DNA from: Roseovarius atlanticus
GTDB taxonomy: Bacteria > Pseudomonadota > Alphaproteobacteria > Rhodobacterales > Rhodobacteraceae
DNA length: 64,000 nt
Reading direction: 5' to 3'
NCBI RefSeq assembly: GCF_001441615.1
Contig: NZ_LAXJ01000002.1
Span: 558,001-622,000 of the forward strand
Both the position numbers and the translations under genes were made by a program. The notes under the pieces were generated by a model. It saw only the letters and a list, made by a program, of their open reading frames with translations. It searched no databases and was not told the origin of the DNA. Positions 8,822 through 17,776 of the stretch are shown here, one piece after another. The first letter of the stretch is position 1, and each line of letters opens with the position of its first letter.

Positions 8822-10187
8822 CGCACGCGGTGCCGCCGCATTGGCGCTGATGGCGGCGCTTTCGGCCTGGGGTCTTTCGGCCCCGGCCGAAGACAGCGTG
8901 GAGATATCCCTGCCCCAGGCGCAGGCGCTGGCCGTCGAGGCGCTGAAGCAGAACCGCCCGAAACTGGCGTATCAGCTGAGCGAGGGCCTGCTGCAGGCCA
9001 ATCCGCGCGACGGACAGGCGCATTACACCCAGGCGCTGGCCTTCGCCCAGGTCAAGGCCTATGGGTTCGGTCGCAAATCCGCGCGCAAGGCGTTCAATAC
9101 GGCCCAGACACAGGTGCAGAAATACGAGGCGGCGCATCTGGCCTCGCAGATGGCCTATGCCGACGACCGGCTGACCCTGTCGCAGTTCTGGCTGCGCCGC
9201 GCGGTGCAGCACGCCCCGACCGAGGAGGTGCGCAAGGACTCGATTAAGGCGTTCCGCACGGTGCGCGCGCACAACCCGCTGAATTTCAACTTGAAATTCT
9301 CGGTCTCGCCGTCGGACAATGTCAACAACGGCTCCAACAGCCCATACAATATCATCGACGGCGTGCCGGTGGTGGGCGTGCTGTCACCCAGCGCGCAGGC
9401 CATCGACGGCATCGTCGCCACGACCGATCTGCAGGCCAGCTACCGCATTGCCTATGGCGAGCGGTTCATGACGCGGCTGACCGGGCGGGCCTATACGCGG
9501 CAGGTGAAATTCAACAATGCCGTGCCGGGGCTGAGCGGATCGGACATTTCGTCCACGCGGTTGCAGGCCGGGGTGAACCATATCCTGGTCGACCCGTCGA
9601 AGCGCGGCCAGTGGGAGTTCGACCTGACCGGCGGGCGCATTTGGTACGGCGACAGCCCGCTTTACGATTTCGCGCGGCTTGGGATCGAACGGCACAATCG
9701 GCTTGGCGAGAACTCGCGCCTCAGCTTTGGCGGCGCGGTGGAGTTTCAGGAAGACGAGACCTGGCCCTACAACGACGCCACGCAATACGAAGGGTTCGCG
9801 CAGCTGAGCTACAAGCTGGCGAACGGTGCCCGGATAGGCGGGTATCTCAATTACCGCACCACCGACACCGACGGAGTGAACCAGGCGCGCGACCAGTGGA
9901 CCGGGATCGTCAGCTACACGATGGGGCGCGAGATCGGACCCGCGCTCTTGAGCTTTCAGCTGGGCCACAGCATCGTGGATTACGACCGCTACCAGATCAT
10001 CGGCCCCGTCCCAGGCGGGCGCAGTGACAACAGCACCTTCGGCGGGGTGACGGCCAGTTTTCAGGACTGGAGCTATATGGGGTTCGTGCCGACGGTGTCT
10101 TTGAACGCCGAACAGACGCGCTCAAACATCAGCCGCTTCGACGTGGACGAAACCTCGGTCAGTTTCGGCATCCGTTCGGAATTCTGA
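8802..10187 (+). CDS. TPR plus beta-barrel outer-membrane protein, Slam-like (DUF560 type)
   Basis: About 461 residues. A GTG start, overlapping the lipoprotein gene by 20 bases, gives a normal signal peptide with two Arg, a hydrophobic core and a cut after SAPA near residue 29; the first ATG (8850) would remove the basic region. Residues 40-150 are helical and TPR-like. From about residue 162 the sequence turns into aromatic-rich beta strands, beginning NLKFSVSPSDNVNNGS, and ends in a terminal Phe (GIRSEF) like outer-membrane proteins. This layout, a periplasmic TPR domain then a roughly 300-residue barrel, is that of Slam/type 11 secretion proteins, which move lipoproteins or soluble proteins across the outer membrane. 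A non-Slam TPR barrel remains possible. Confidence 0.7.
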   Translation: MPAPTRNARGAAALALMAALSAWGLSAPAEDSVEISLPQAQALAVEALKQNRPKLAYQLSEGLLQANPRDGQAHYTQALAFAQVKAYGFGRKSARKAFNTAQTQVQKYEAAHLASQMAYADDRLTLSQFWLRRAVQHAPTEEVRKDSIKAFRTVRAHNPLNFNLKFSVSPSDNVNNGSNSPYNIIDGVPVVGVLSPSAQAIDGIVATTDLQASYRIAYGERFMTRLTGRAYTRQVKFNNAVPGLSGSDISSTRLQAGVNHILVDPSKRGQWEFDLTGGRIWYGDSPLYDFARLGIERHNRLGENSRLSFGGAVEFQEDETWPYNDATQYEGFAQLSYKLANGARIGGYLNYRTTDTDGVNQARDQWTGIVSYTMGREIGPALLSFQLGHSIVDYDRYQIIGPVPGGRSDNSTFGGVTASFQDWSYMGFVPTVSLNAEQTRSNISRFDVDETSVSFGIRSEF

Positions 10188-10195
10188 CGGCCCCT

Positions 10196-10223
10196 GCCCC
10201 GCTCTGGACAGCGGGGCGCTTTC
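10196..10223 (+). terminator. Rho-independent terminator after the TPR/beta-barrel gene
   Basis: GCCCCGCT and AGCGGGGC form an eight-pair stem with a six-base loop, followed by GCTTTCGG, nine bases after the stop codon. It separates the lipoprotein/barrel unit from gloA. Confidence 0.6.
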
Positions 10224-10272
10224 GGCTAACTGTGGCTGGGAACCCGAAACACGAAAAAGGAGCCGCACGCTT

Positions 10273-10701
10273 ATGGCGCTGAAATACCTGCACACGATGG
10301 TCCGGGTGAAGGACCTGGAAAAATCCATGGCGTTCTACGAACTGCTGGGCCTGAAAGAGACCCGGCGGATGGACAGCGACGAGGGCCGCTTTTCGCTGAT
10401 CTTCATGGCGCCTCCGGGGCAGGAGGAATGCCCGGTCGAGCTGACCTACAACTGGGACGGCGACGACGCGCTGCCCGACGACAGCCGGCATTTCGGACAT
10501 CTGGCCTACCGCGTCGATAACATCTACGAGATGTGCCAGCATCTGGCCGACAACGGCGTGACCATCAACCGCCCGCCGCGCGACGGGCACATGGCGTTCG
10601 TGCGCAGCCCCGACAACATCTCGGTCGAGCTATTGCAGGAAGGCGACGCGCTGGAGCCCGCCGAGCCCTGGGCCAGCATGGAAAACACCGGGCACTGGTG
10701 A
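10273..10701 (+). CDS. gloA: Lactoylglutathione lyase (glyoxalase I)
   Basis: Isomerises the methylglyoxal-glutathione hemithioacetal to S-lactoylglutathione in the cytoplasm. The 142 residues form the two-module glyoxalase fold with all four metal ligands of the Ni-type bacterial enzyme: His7, Glu56, His76 and Glu119. KDLEKSMAFY near residue 13 and the glutathione-contacting Arg region are typical. Its stop overlaps the ATG of the DUF1287 gene (TGATG). It opens a four-gene, overlapping operon, an unusual place for a detoxification enzyme. Confidence 0.93.
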   Translation: MALKYLHTMVRVKDLEKSMAFYELLGLKETRRMDSDEGRFSLIFMAPPGQEECPVELTYNWDGDDALPDDSRHFGHLAYRVDNIYEMCQHLADNGVTINRPPRDGHMAFVRSPDNISVELLQEGDALEPAEPWASMENTGHW

Positions 10702-11309
10702 TGGGTCTGCGCCGCCTTGCATTCGTCCTGGCGGCGCTGGCCGCCACGCCTGCCCTCGCAGACCCGCTGGCCCAGGCGGCGGCGGAGCAGGTGGGCGTGA
10801 CAGTGATCTATGACCCGGCCTATGTGGGGCTGGAGTTTCCCGGCGGGGACGTGCCGCGCGACCGCGGTGTGTGCACCGATGTTTCGATCCGGGCCTTGCG
10901 CGATGCGCATGGGATCGACCTGCAACTGGCGGTCAATCGCGACATGAAGGCCGATTTCGGGGCCTACCCCGCCCTTTGGGGATTGAGCACGACCGACCGC
11001 AACATCGACCACCGGCGGGTGCCGAACCTGGAAACCCTGCTGCGCCGGATCGGCGCGGCGGGGGAACCGAGCGATGACCCGGACGATTTCGCGCCAGGCG
11101 ATATCGTCAGCTGGCGGCTGGCGGGATCGGGCCTGCCGCATGTCGGGATCGTGGCCGAGGGCCGCAGTGCTGATGGCGCGCGCCCGCTGGTGACGCACAA
11201 CATCGGTCGGGGGACGCGGACCGAGGACATCCTGTTCGACCATGACATGGTGCTGCGCGCGCGGCTGGATGCGGCGGCGCGGGATCGGCTGCGGGCGTTG
11301 GCGCAATGA
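10701..11309 (+). CDS. DUF1287 family secreted protein
   Basis: A 202-residue protein with a Sec signal peptide (residues 1-20, cut after ALA). The mature part matches DUF1287 (YijF type): VIYDPAYVGLEFPGGDVP, then GVCTDVSIRALR with Cys58, SWRLAGSGLPHVGIV with His147, and THNIG with His166-Asn167. The Cys/His/His-Asn order is what papain-like NlpC/P60 peptidases use, so a peptidoglycan hydrolase is plausible, but no activity is established that I know of. It overlaps gloA in front and the first DUF1194 gene behind (ATGA), so the three are translationally coupled. Confidence 0.85.
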   Translation: MGLRRLAFVLAALAATPALADPLAQAAAEQVGVTVIYDPAYVGLEFPGGDVPRDRGVCTDVSIRALRDAHGIDLQLAVNRDMKADFGAYPALWGLSTTDRNIDHRRVPNLETLLRRIGAAGEPSDDPDDFAPGDIVSWRLAGSGLPHVGIVAEGRSADGARPLVTHNIGRGTRTEDILFDHDMVLRARLDAAARDRLRALAQ

Positions 11310-12010
11310 GGGCGTGGCGCGCCCTGGCCCTTGCGCTCTTGGCGCTGCTGCCGATCCGGGCCGGGGCCGAGGGGTGCCGGCTGGCGCTGGTGTTGGCGGT
11401 GGATGTGTCGTCGTCGGTGGATGCCGCCGAGTATGATCTGCAACGGGTCGGGCTGGCCGCCGCGCTCGATGCCGAGGAGGTGCGTCACGCGATCCTGCGG
11501 GGGGCACCGGGGCACGTGGCGCTGGCAGTTTACGAATGGTCGGGGTTCTACCAGCACAAGCTGCAACTGGACTGGTCGGTGCTCGACAGCCCCGCCGCGA
11601 TCGACGCCGCGGTCGAGACCCTGCTGAAGATGCGGCGCAGCCATGACGAGTTTCCCACCTCGATGGGGCCGGCGCTGGGGTATGGCGCGAGCCTTTTGCA
11701 GAACGGGCCGGTCTGCGAGCGGCGGGTGATCGACGTGTCGGGCGACGGGGTGAACAACTATCGCTACGGCCCGCGCGAGGCCTACCGGCATTTCCCGATG
11801 CAGGACGTCACCGTGAACGGACTGGTGGTGCTGGGCGAGGACCCCAGCGTGCTGACATGGTACGGGGCCGAGGTGCTGCACGGGCCGGGCGCGTTTCTGG
11901 TGGTGGCCAATGGGTTCGACGAGTTCACCGAGGCGATGACCCGGAAACTTTACCGTGAAATCAACGACATCATCCTTGGCAGCGTGACGCGGCCGGGACC
12001 GCACGGATGA
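11306..12010 (+). CDS. DUF1194 protein (VWA-like), first copy
   Basis: A 234-residue exported protein: signal peptide to about residue 21 (AGA), then a von Willebrand factor A-like fold. The metal-ion-dependent adhesion site is complete at its first element, Asp33-x-Ser35-x-Ser37 (DVSSS), and an acidic DVSGDG motif occurs near residue 145. A cysteine directly after the signal peptide and one before the DVSGDG strand may pair. Such domains bind proteins through a divalent metal. It overlaps its neighbours on both sides by four bases (ATGA) and is followed by a diverged tandem copy. Confidence 0.88.
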   Translation: MRAWRALALALLALLPIRAGAEGCRLALVLAVDVSSSVDAAEYDLQRVGLAAALDAEEVRHAILRGAPGHVALAVYEWSGFYQHKLQLDWSVLDSPAAIDAAVETLLKMRRSHDEFPTSMGPALGYGASLLQNGPVCERRVIDVSGDGVNNYRYGPREAYRHFPMQDVTVNGLVVLGEDPSVLTWYGAEVLHGPGAFLVVANGFDEFTEAMTRKLYREINDIILGSVTRPGPHG

Positions 12011-12771
12011 GAGCGCGGGCGGCGGTGCTGGCCTGTGCCGCGCTGTGGCCGGGGCTGGGCCAGGCCGAGTGCCGGCAGGCGCTGGCGCTGGGGATGGATG
12101 TGTCGGGATCGGTCGATGCGACGGAATACCGTCTGCAAACCGACGGGCTGGCCGCGGCACTGCTGGCGCCGGATGTGCAGGAGGCGTTTCTGGCCGTGCC
12201 AGAGTCGCCGGTGCGCCTGATGATCTTTGAATGGAGCGGCGTTCGGGACCAGCGCCTGCTGCTGGACTGGACCGAGATCGACCGCGCGGCGCGGCTGGCT
12301 GAGGTTGCGGCCCGCCTGCGCGCGACGCGCAAGGCCAAGGGCGACGATCCGACCACGGCGATCAGCGCGGCGATCCTCTACGGTGTCGCGGCGCTGAACC
12401 GTCAGGCGGGGTGTTTTCGCCGAACGCTGGACATCTCGGGCGACGGGCCGGCCAATATCGGGCTGCACCCGCGCGACCTGAACGACGCCGATCTTGGGGA
12501 TGTGACCGTCAACGGGCTGGTGATCGGGCCGCAATCGCGCTCGAACACCTCGAAGAACCTGCACAATGTCAAATCGCTGGAAGGCTACTACCGGGCCTTC
12601 ATCCTGCAAGGGCCCGGCGCCTTTGCCGAGGTGGCCGAGGACCATGCCGATTTTGCCGCCGCCATGCGCCGCAAGCTGATACGCGAGCTGCAACTGCCGA
12701 ACCTGTCCCGGCTCGTGCCGCCACAGCCCGCGGGCCTGCGCCTGCCTCAAGGCGTTTCGCATTTGCCCTGA
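12007..12771 (+). CDS. DUF1194 protein (VWA-like), second copy
   Basis: A 254-residue paralogue of the preceding gene: signal peptide to about residue 20, MIDAS start Asp31-x-Ser33-x-Ser35 (DVSGS), EWSG near residue 76, LDISGDGPANIG near residue 141 and a matching VNGLVIG strand. It has a longer variable loop around residues 175-195 and a Pro-rich tail. The four-base overlap ATGA couples it to the first copy, which points to equal production and perhaps a heterodimer; that is inference. Convergent with the LdtR-like gene across a large hairpin. Confidence 0.88.
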   Translation: MRARAAVLACAALWPGLGQAECRQALALGMDVSGSVDATEYRLQTDGLAAALLAPDVQEAFLAVPESPVRLMIFEWSGVRDQRLLLDWTEIDRAARLAEVAARLRATRKAKGDDPTTAISAAILYGVAALNRQAGCFRRTLDISGDGPANIGLHPRDLNDADLGDVTVNGLVIGPQSRSNTSKNLHNVKSLEGYYRAFILQGPGAFAEVAEDHADFAAAMRRKLIRELQLPNLSRLVPPQPAGLRLPQGVSHLP

Positions 12772-12785
12772 GTTTTCAGCCAAAG

Positions 12786-12826
12786 GCGAAGCGCGTGCAT
12801 CACTCGAAAAGTGCGCAGCGCTTCGC
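12786..12826. terminator. Bidirectional hairpin between convergent operons
   Basis: GCGAAGCGC and GCGCTTCGC are nine-base arms around a 23-base interior that holds a smaller CACT/AGTG stem. It sits between the second DUF1194 gene and the convergent MarR-type gene. No T-run follows on either strand. Confidence 0.5.
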
Positions 12827-12860
12827 GATAAGCTGACTCCCAGGTTTTTCGCGATCCGTT

Positions 12861-13361
12861 TCAGTAGATATAACGGATCTGGTCGGTCCAGTAGCGTTCG
12901 ACCCGGCGCAGGGCGCCGGTGATCTGGTCGATGCCGTCATGGGTGATGACACCGCGCGATTGCAGCCCTTCGGCGTGCCGTTCGAACAGGCCCGCCACCA
13001 CGTCGCGGATGCCCCGCCCCTTCTGCGTCAGCCGCACGCGGACCGAGCGGCGGTCGATCTCGCAGCGTTGGTGATGCATGTAATCCATCTCGACCAGCTT
13101 CTTGAGGTTGTAGCTGACATTGCTGCCCTGGTAATAGCCGCGCGTCTTGAGTTCTCCCGCCGTCACCTCGTTGTCGCCCACGTTGAAGAGCAGCAGCGCC
13201 TGCACCGCGTTGATCTCCAACACGCCGATCCGCTCGAACTCGTCCTTGATGACATCCAGAAGCAGCCGGTGCAGCCGCTCTACCAAAGACAGCGCATCGA
13301 GATACCCCGTCATGAACCCGTCCGACTGCACGGCAGTCGGCATTTGTTGTTGAAAACTCAT
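12861..13361 (-). CDS. MarR-family regulator, LdtR-like
   Basis: A 166-residue winged-helix DNA-binding protein. The recognition region TAGELKTRGYYQGSNVSYNLKKLVEMDY followed by DRRSVRVRLTQKG is very close, from memory, to the alphaproteobacterial LdtR group, MarR-type regulators that control an L,D-transpeptidase and osmotic-stress genes. A GGAG six bases upstream supports the ATG at MSFQQQMP rather than one four codons earlier. It is transcribed towards the DUF1287/DUF1194 operon but ends before it, so a regulatory link to those envelope genes is only a guess. Confidence 0.82.
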   Translation of the reverse strand: MSFQQQMPTAVQSDGFMTGYLDALSLVERLHRLLLDVIKDEFERIGVLEINAVQALLLFNVGDNEVTAGELKTRGYYQGSNVSYNLKKLVEMDYMHHQRCEIDRRSVRVRLTQKGRGIRDVVAGLFERHAEGLQSRGVITHDGIDQITGALRRVERYWTDQIRYIY

Positions 13362-13469
13362 CCTCGTCTCCATGCGATACTGCTCGGAGACCGGTTTTGC
13401 AAATAAAGCCGAATAATCGGTTAAATGCCGCCAATACAGTGTAAAATGCGAGCTATTTTACGGCTTGCG

Positions 13470-13727
13470 TCACCCGGCGGAGACGGCACGGACCTGCCCG
13501 ATCAGCGGGGCCAGGTGCGCCGGCGGCGCGGTCTGCCCGGTGATCCACTGGTAAAGATCCTGGTCGTTTTCCTCCAGCAGCACCTCGTAAAGGTCCAGCT
13601 CGGCCGGTGACAGCGCGGCCAGACGCGCCTCGGAGAAGCGCATCAACAGGATGTCCATTTCCTTGGTGCCGCGTCGCATCGACCGCATTCGCAGCCGCTT
13701 CAGCCTGGTGTCGCCGGTCTCGGTCAC
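13470..13727 (-). CDS. sdhE: FAD assembly factor SdhE
   Basis: An 85-residue helical protein that helps attach FAD covalently to the flavoprotein subunit of succinate dehydrogenase. The family signature RSMRRGTKEMDILL is intact near residues 16-29, and LSPAELDLYEVLLEENDQDLY follows as helices three to four. The start is a GTG eight bases after the stop of the upstream HTH gene on the same strand, so the two are probably co-transcribed. Internal ATG codons would cut into the RGxxE core and are rejected. C-terminal residues after 75 are variable. Confidence 0.9.
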   Translation of the reverse strand: MTETGDTRLKRLRMRSMRRGTKEMDILLMRFSEARLAALSPAELDLYEVLLEENDQDLYQWITGQTAPPAHLAPLIGQVRAVSAG

Positions 13728-13735
13728 GGGCTGTA

Positions 13736-14131
13736 TCAGACCCGGTCCTGCAGGGCCTTGCGCAGGGTCTTTTCCAGCCGGCCCAGCCGTTCGGCGGTGC
13801 CGACGATCTGGGTGCGCAGGGCGCGGATCTCGGTCATCATGGCGGTCACGTCGGCATCGGCCTCGGTATCGGCGGGCGCGTCGGGGCCGTCGCCCTCGCC
13901 CATCAGAAGCCAACGCAGGCTGACATTCAGCAGGCCCGACACGGTCGACAGCTTGTTGGCGCGCGGTTCGCTGATGTCGTCTTCCCACCCCTGAAGGGTC
14001 TTGAGCTTGACGCCCAGGCGCTGTGCCAGTTGCTTTTGCGTCATGCCCGCCGCCTCGCGTGCGCCCGCAAGCCGGTCCCCAAAGGTGGTGGCATCGGGAT
14101 CGAACCAGTCAGTTTGCGTCTCGGCGGTCAT
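13736..14131 (-). CDS. XRE-type helix-turn-helix regulator
   Basis: A 131-residue soluble protein. The HTH_3 domain spans about residues 16-72 (FGDRLAGAREAAGMTQKQLA, with Lys-Thr-Leu-Gln-Gly-Trp in the recognition helix). A short acidic linker leads to a C-terminal coiled-coil-like helix (about 95-128), probably for dimerisation. An AAGGAA ribosome-binding site precedes the ATG. It lies back to back with the aspartate aminotransferase gene across about 100 bases and directly upstream of sdhE; it may control either, which is not shown by the sequence. Confidence 0.85.
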   Translation of the reverse strand: MTAETQTDWFDPDATTFGDRLAGAREAAGMTQKQLAQRLGVKLKTLQGWEDDISEPRANKLSTVSGLLNVSLRWLLMGEGDGPDAPADTEADADVTAMMTEIRALRTQIVGTAERLGRLEKTLRKALQDRV

Positions 14132-14176
14132 GATCTTCCTTTCCGGGGGTTGGCCCATCGAATGCGTCTTGCCTAG

Positions 14177-15433
<1,257 letters not shown>

Positions 15434-15482
15434 TGAGTCAGGCGATTAACCGACGCCACATCGAGACGCATGGGAGACCCGC

Positions 15483-15899
15483 TTGAGCGGCGAGTTGCCA
15501 GACTATTACTTCCGTGTCCGTGAAAACGGGGCGTTCGTGTTTCGCGTGGACACCGAGAACCGCCAGCGGCGGATCGAGATGGACCAGATCGCGGTCATCA
15601 ACATCAAGAACGGCCAGGTCAAGCCCCATGGCGACCGCGAGCTTTCGGATGAGGATGCGCGGGTCATCAAGGAATGGATGGATGCGCGCACCGAATTGCT
15701 GGCGCGGCGGGACATCGACGACATTCACCGCGCGGTGGACTACCTGAACCTGACCACGCATTGGGCGCAATCGCGGGCCACGGCCGAGCAGCTGGAAGAC
15801 GTGACCGACGCGCTGTTGCTGGCGATGCACGACCTGCGGACGGTGCTGGTGCGCAAGAAGGCGGACCGGATGCTGGCCGAGGACAAGGACGACGATTAA
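15483..15899 (+). CDS. Conserved-type protein of unknown function, TTG start
   Basis: A 138-residue soluble protein with no recognised domain. The N-terminal part (about 5-50) is beta-rich (YYFRVRENGAFVFRVD), the rest is helical and highly charged with Asp/Glu at the end. The start is a TTG: GGGAG lies six bases before it, and no in-frame ATG precedes the conserved-looking beta region. It follows aatA by 49 bases on the same strand and ends just before the array of palindromes. Function unknown. Confidence 0.72.
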   Translation: MSGELPDYYFRVRENGAFVFRVDTENRQRRIEMDQIAVINIKNGQVKPHGDRELSDEDARVIKEWMDARTELLARRDIDDIHRAVDYLNLTTHWAQSRATAEQLEDVTDALLLAMHDLRTVLVRKKADRMLAEDKDDD

Positions 15900-15903
15900 G
15901 CCA

Positions 15904-16017
15904 CCAATTTCCGCGCGGAAATTGGCCCGGAAAATGCGTATTTTCCGGAACAGGATTTACGCAAATCCTGTTCCATTTTCTTGCAAGAAAATGCTGCGGA
16001 AATTTGCAAATTTCCGC
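15904..16017. repeat. Array of five back-to-back perfect inverted repeats
   Basis: Five different palindromes follow one another in 114 bases between convergent genes. (1) 15904-15925, centre CCGCGCGG. (2) 15927-15948, arms CCGGAAAAT, loop GCGT. (3) 15947-15974, arms GGAACAGGATTT, loop ACGC. (4) 15975-15992, ATTTTCTTGCAAGAAAAT. (5) 15996-16017, centre AAATTTGCAAATTT. All arms match perfectly. No T-run follows, so this is not an ordinary terminator. Similar but smaller sets occur at 22.8, 38.9, 52.8 and 57.0 kb. Confidence 0.9.
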
Positions 16018-16025
16018 CCCCGTCT

Positions 16026-17495
16026 TCAGTCCTGCGACAGCCGTTCGCGCAGCGCGGTCTTGACCACCTTGCCGTAGTTGTTCTTGGGCAGTTCCTCGAC
16101 CGTGATATAGGCCTTGGGACGCTTGAAACGGGCAATCCGGGCCAGGCAATGGGCATCGAGCGCAGGCTCATCCAGCGTTTCTCCCTTGGGCACCACGAAA
16201 GCCACCACCTCCTCGCCCCATTCGGCGCTCTTGCGGCCCACCACGGCCACCTCGGAAACGTCGGCGTGGGTCAGCAGCGCCTCCTCGACCTCACGCGGAT
16301 AGACGTTCTGCCCGCCCGAGATGATCACGTCCTTCGAGCGGTCCTGCAACGTGAGATAGCCCTCGGCATCGAGGCACCCCATGTCGCCGGTCATCAGCCA
16401 GCCGTCGCGGATGGTCTCGGCCGTGGCGGCGTCGTTGCGCCAGTAGCCCGGCATTACCAGGTCGCCGCGCACCATGATCTCGCCCACAGCACCAGGCGGC
16501 AGGGGGTTGCCCGCCGCGTCGCCCACGCGCAGTTCGACCCCGGCCTGGGCGCGGCCCACGGTGGCAAGTGCGCGGCGCGCGGTCACGTCCTCGCGGCTCA
16601 GCGAGGTGATCGCCATCGGCGCCTCGCCCTGGCCGTAGATCTGAATGAAAACCGGGCCAAACACGTCCAGCGCCGCCTCGATATCGGCCACGTACATCGG
16701 TCCGCCGCCGTAGACGATGCTGCGCAGGCCGGTGCCGTCGCGGCGCTGCTCGCGCGCATGGTCGGTCAGGCGGCGGACCATCGTGGGCGCGGCGAACATG
16801 TGCACCCGTCCGAAATGCGCCGCGAGGTCGAGGATCTCGCCCGGGTCCACGCCGCCGCTTTCGGGCACCACGTGGCGCGCGCCCATGAGGACATGCACCA
16901 GGCTGTAGAGCCCGGCTCCGTGGCTCATCGGCGCGGCGTAGAGCGTGGTGTCTTGGGGGCCGACCGTATCGACCGAGGCGAGGTAGGCCAGGCTCATTGC
17001 CTGAAGCATCCGGTGGGTGATCTGCACGCCTTTGGGCCGCCCTGTGGTGCCCGAGGTGTAGAAAAGCCAGGCCAGATCCGACGGCGCCCGCGGCACGAGG
17101 GATAGCGCGTTGCCCGTGATTTCCTCCGGCGCTGCGACCGGACAGGCGACGCCCGGCAGCGTCTCGGCTTGAGCGCCTGTCGCGATGCAGAGCGACGCCC
17201 CGGCATTGTCAAGGATCCAGGCCACCTCTTGCCCGTGCAGGCGGGCGTTGACCGGCACGGCCACCGCACCGGCGATCCAGCAGCCATAAAGCGCCACGAG
17301 GTAATCGGGATGGTTCGCCATGAAGAGCGCCACGCGGTCGCCGGGACGCAAGCCGCGCGTGGCCAGTCCGCCGGCGAAGGCGGCCGCACGGGCGTGAAGC
17401 CCGGCGTAATCGGCAACGCTTTGCGTGCCGTGGAAAAGCGCGGGCGCGGTCCCGCGTGTCTCTGCCTGGCGCTCAAGCCAATGGGCGATGTTCAT
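16026..17495 (-). CDS. AMP-dependent acyl-CoA ligase
   Basis: A 489-residue member of the ANL superfamily that activates a carboxylic acid with ATP and transfers the acyl group to CoA. The P-loop YTSGTTGRPKGV (near residue 155), the YGQGEAP adenine/acyl-site motif, the hinge GWLMTGDMG...LQDRSKDVI and the C-terminal catalytic lysine in LPKNNYGKV are all present. The acid substrate cannot be told; the size and motifs fit medium- or long-chain fatty acids or aromatic acids. A GAGG six bases before MNIAHWLE decides the start. It is single, with a run of palindromes right after its stop. Confidence 0.9.
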   Translation of the reverse strand: MNIAHWLERQAETRGTAPALFHGTQSVADYAGLHARAAAFAGGLATRGLRPGDRVALFMANHPDYLVALYGCWIAGAVAVPVNARLHGQEVAWILDNAGASLCIATGAQAETLPGVACPVAAPEEITGNALSLVPRAPSDLAWLFYTSGTTGRPKGVQITHRMLQAMSLAYLASVDTVGPQDTTLYAAPMSHGAGLYSLVHVLMGARHVVPESGGVDPGEILDLAAHFGRVHMFAAPTMVRRLTDHAREQRRDGTGLRSIVYGGGPMYVADIEAALDVFGPVFIQIYGQGEAPMAITSLSREDVTARRALATVGRAQAGVELRVGDAAGNPLPPGAVGEIMVRGDLVMPGYWRNDAATAETIRDGWLMTGDMGCLDAEGYLTLQDRSKDVIISGGQNVYPREVEEALLTHADVSEVAVVGRKSAEWGEEVVAFVVPKGETLDEPALDAHCLARIARFKRPKAYITVEELPKNNYGKVVKTALRERLSQD

Positions 17496-17776
17496 GCGCA
17501 ACCTCGCGGCCGACCTGGTGCCGCCAGTGTTTCCGCGACCGCCGGTCTGTGCAATCGCAAACTCTGCCCGGCCATCGCGCCGCGCGCCTTGGATGGCGAA
17601 AAGCCACCGGCGCGCGATGCCATTGATTTTCCCCTCGCAATCCGGCGCCAAATGCCCCAGATTTCCTTGCAAATAGGCGCTTTCAAGTGGGCCCGTCCTG
17701 GCCTATAAGCGCGCAAAACAAGACAGGCGTGGCCGGACGGGACAGCGGGCCGCGACCCAAGCTTCGAGGATACGGG

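Noticed and set aside
15904..16017. CRISPR array
   Set aside because: The palindromes differ from each other and there are no constant repeats with regular spacers, and no cas genes nearby.
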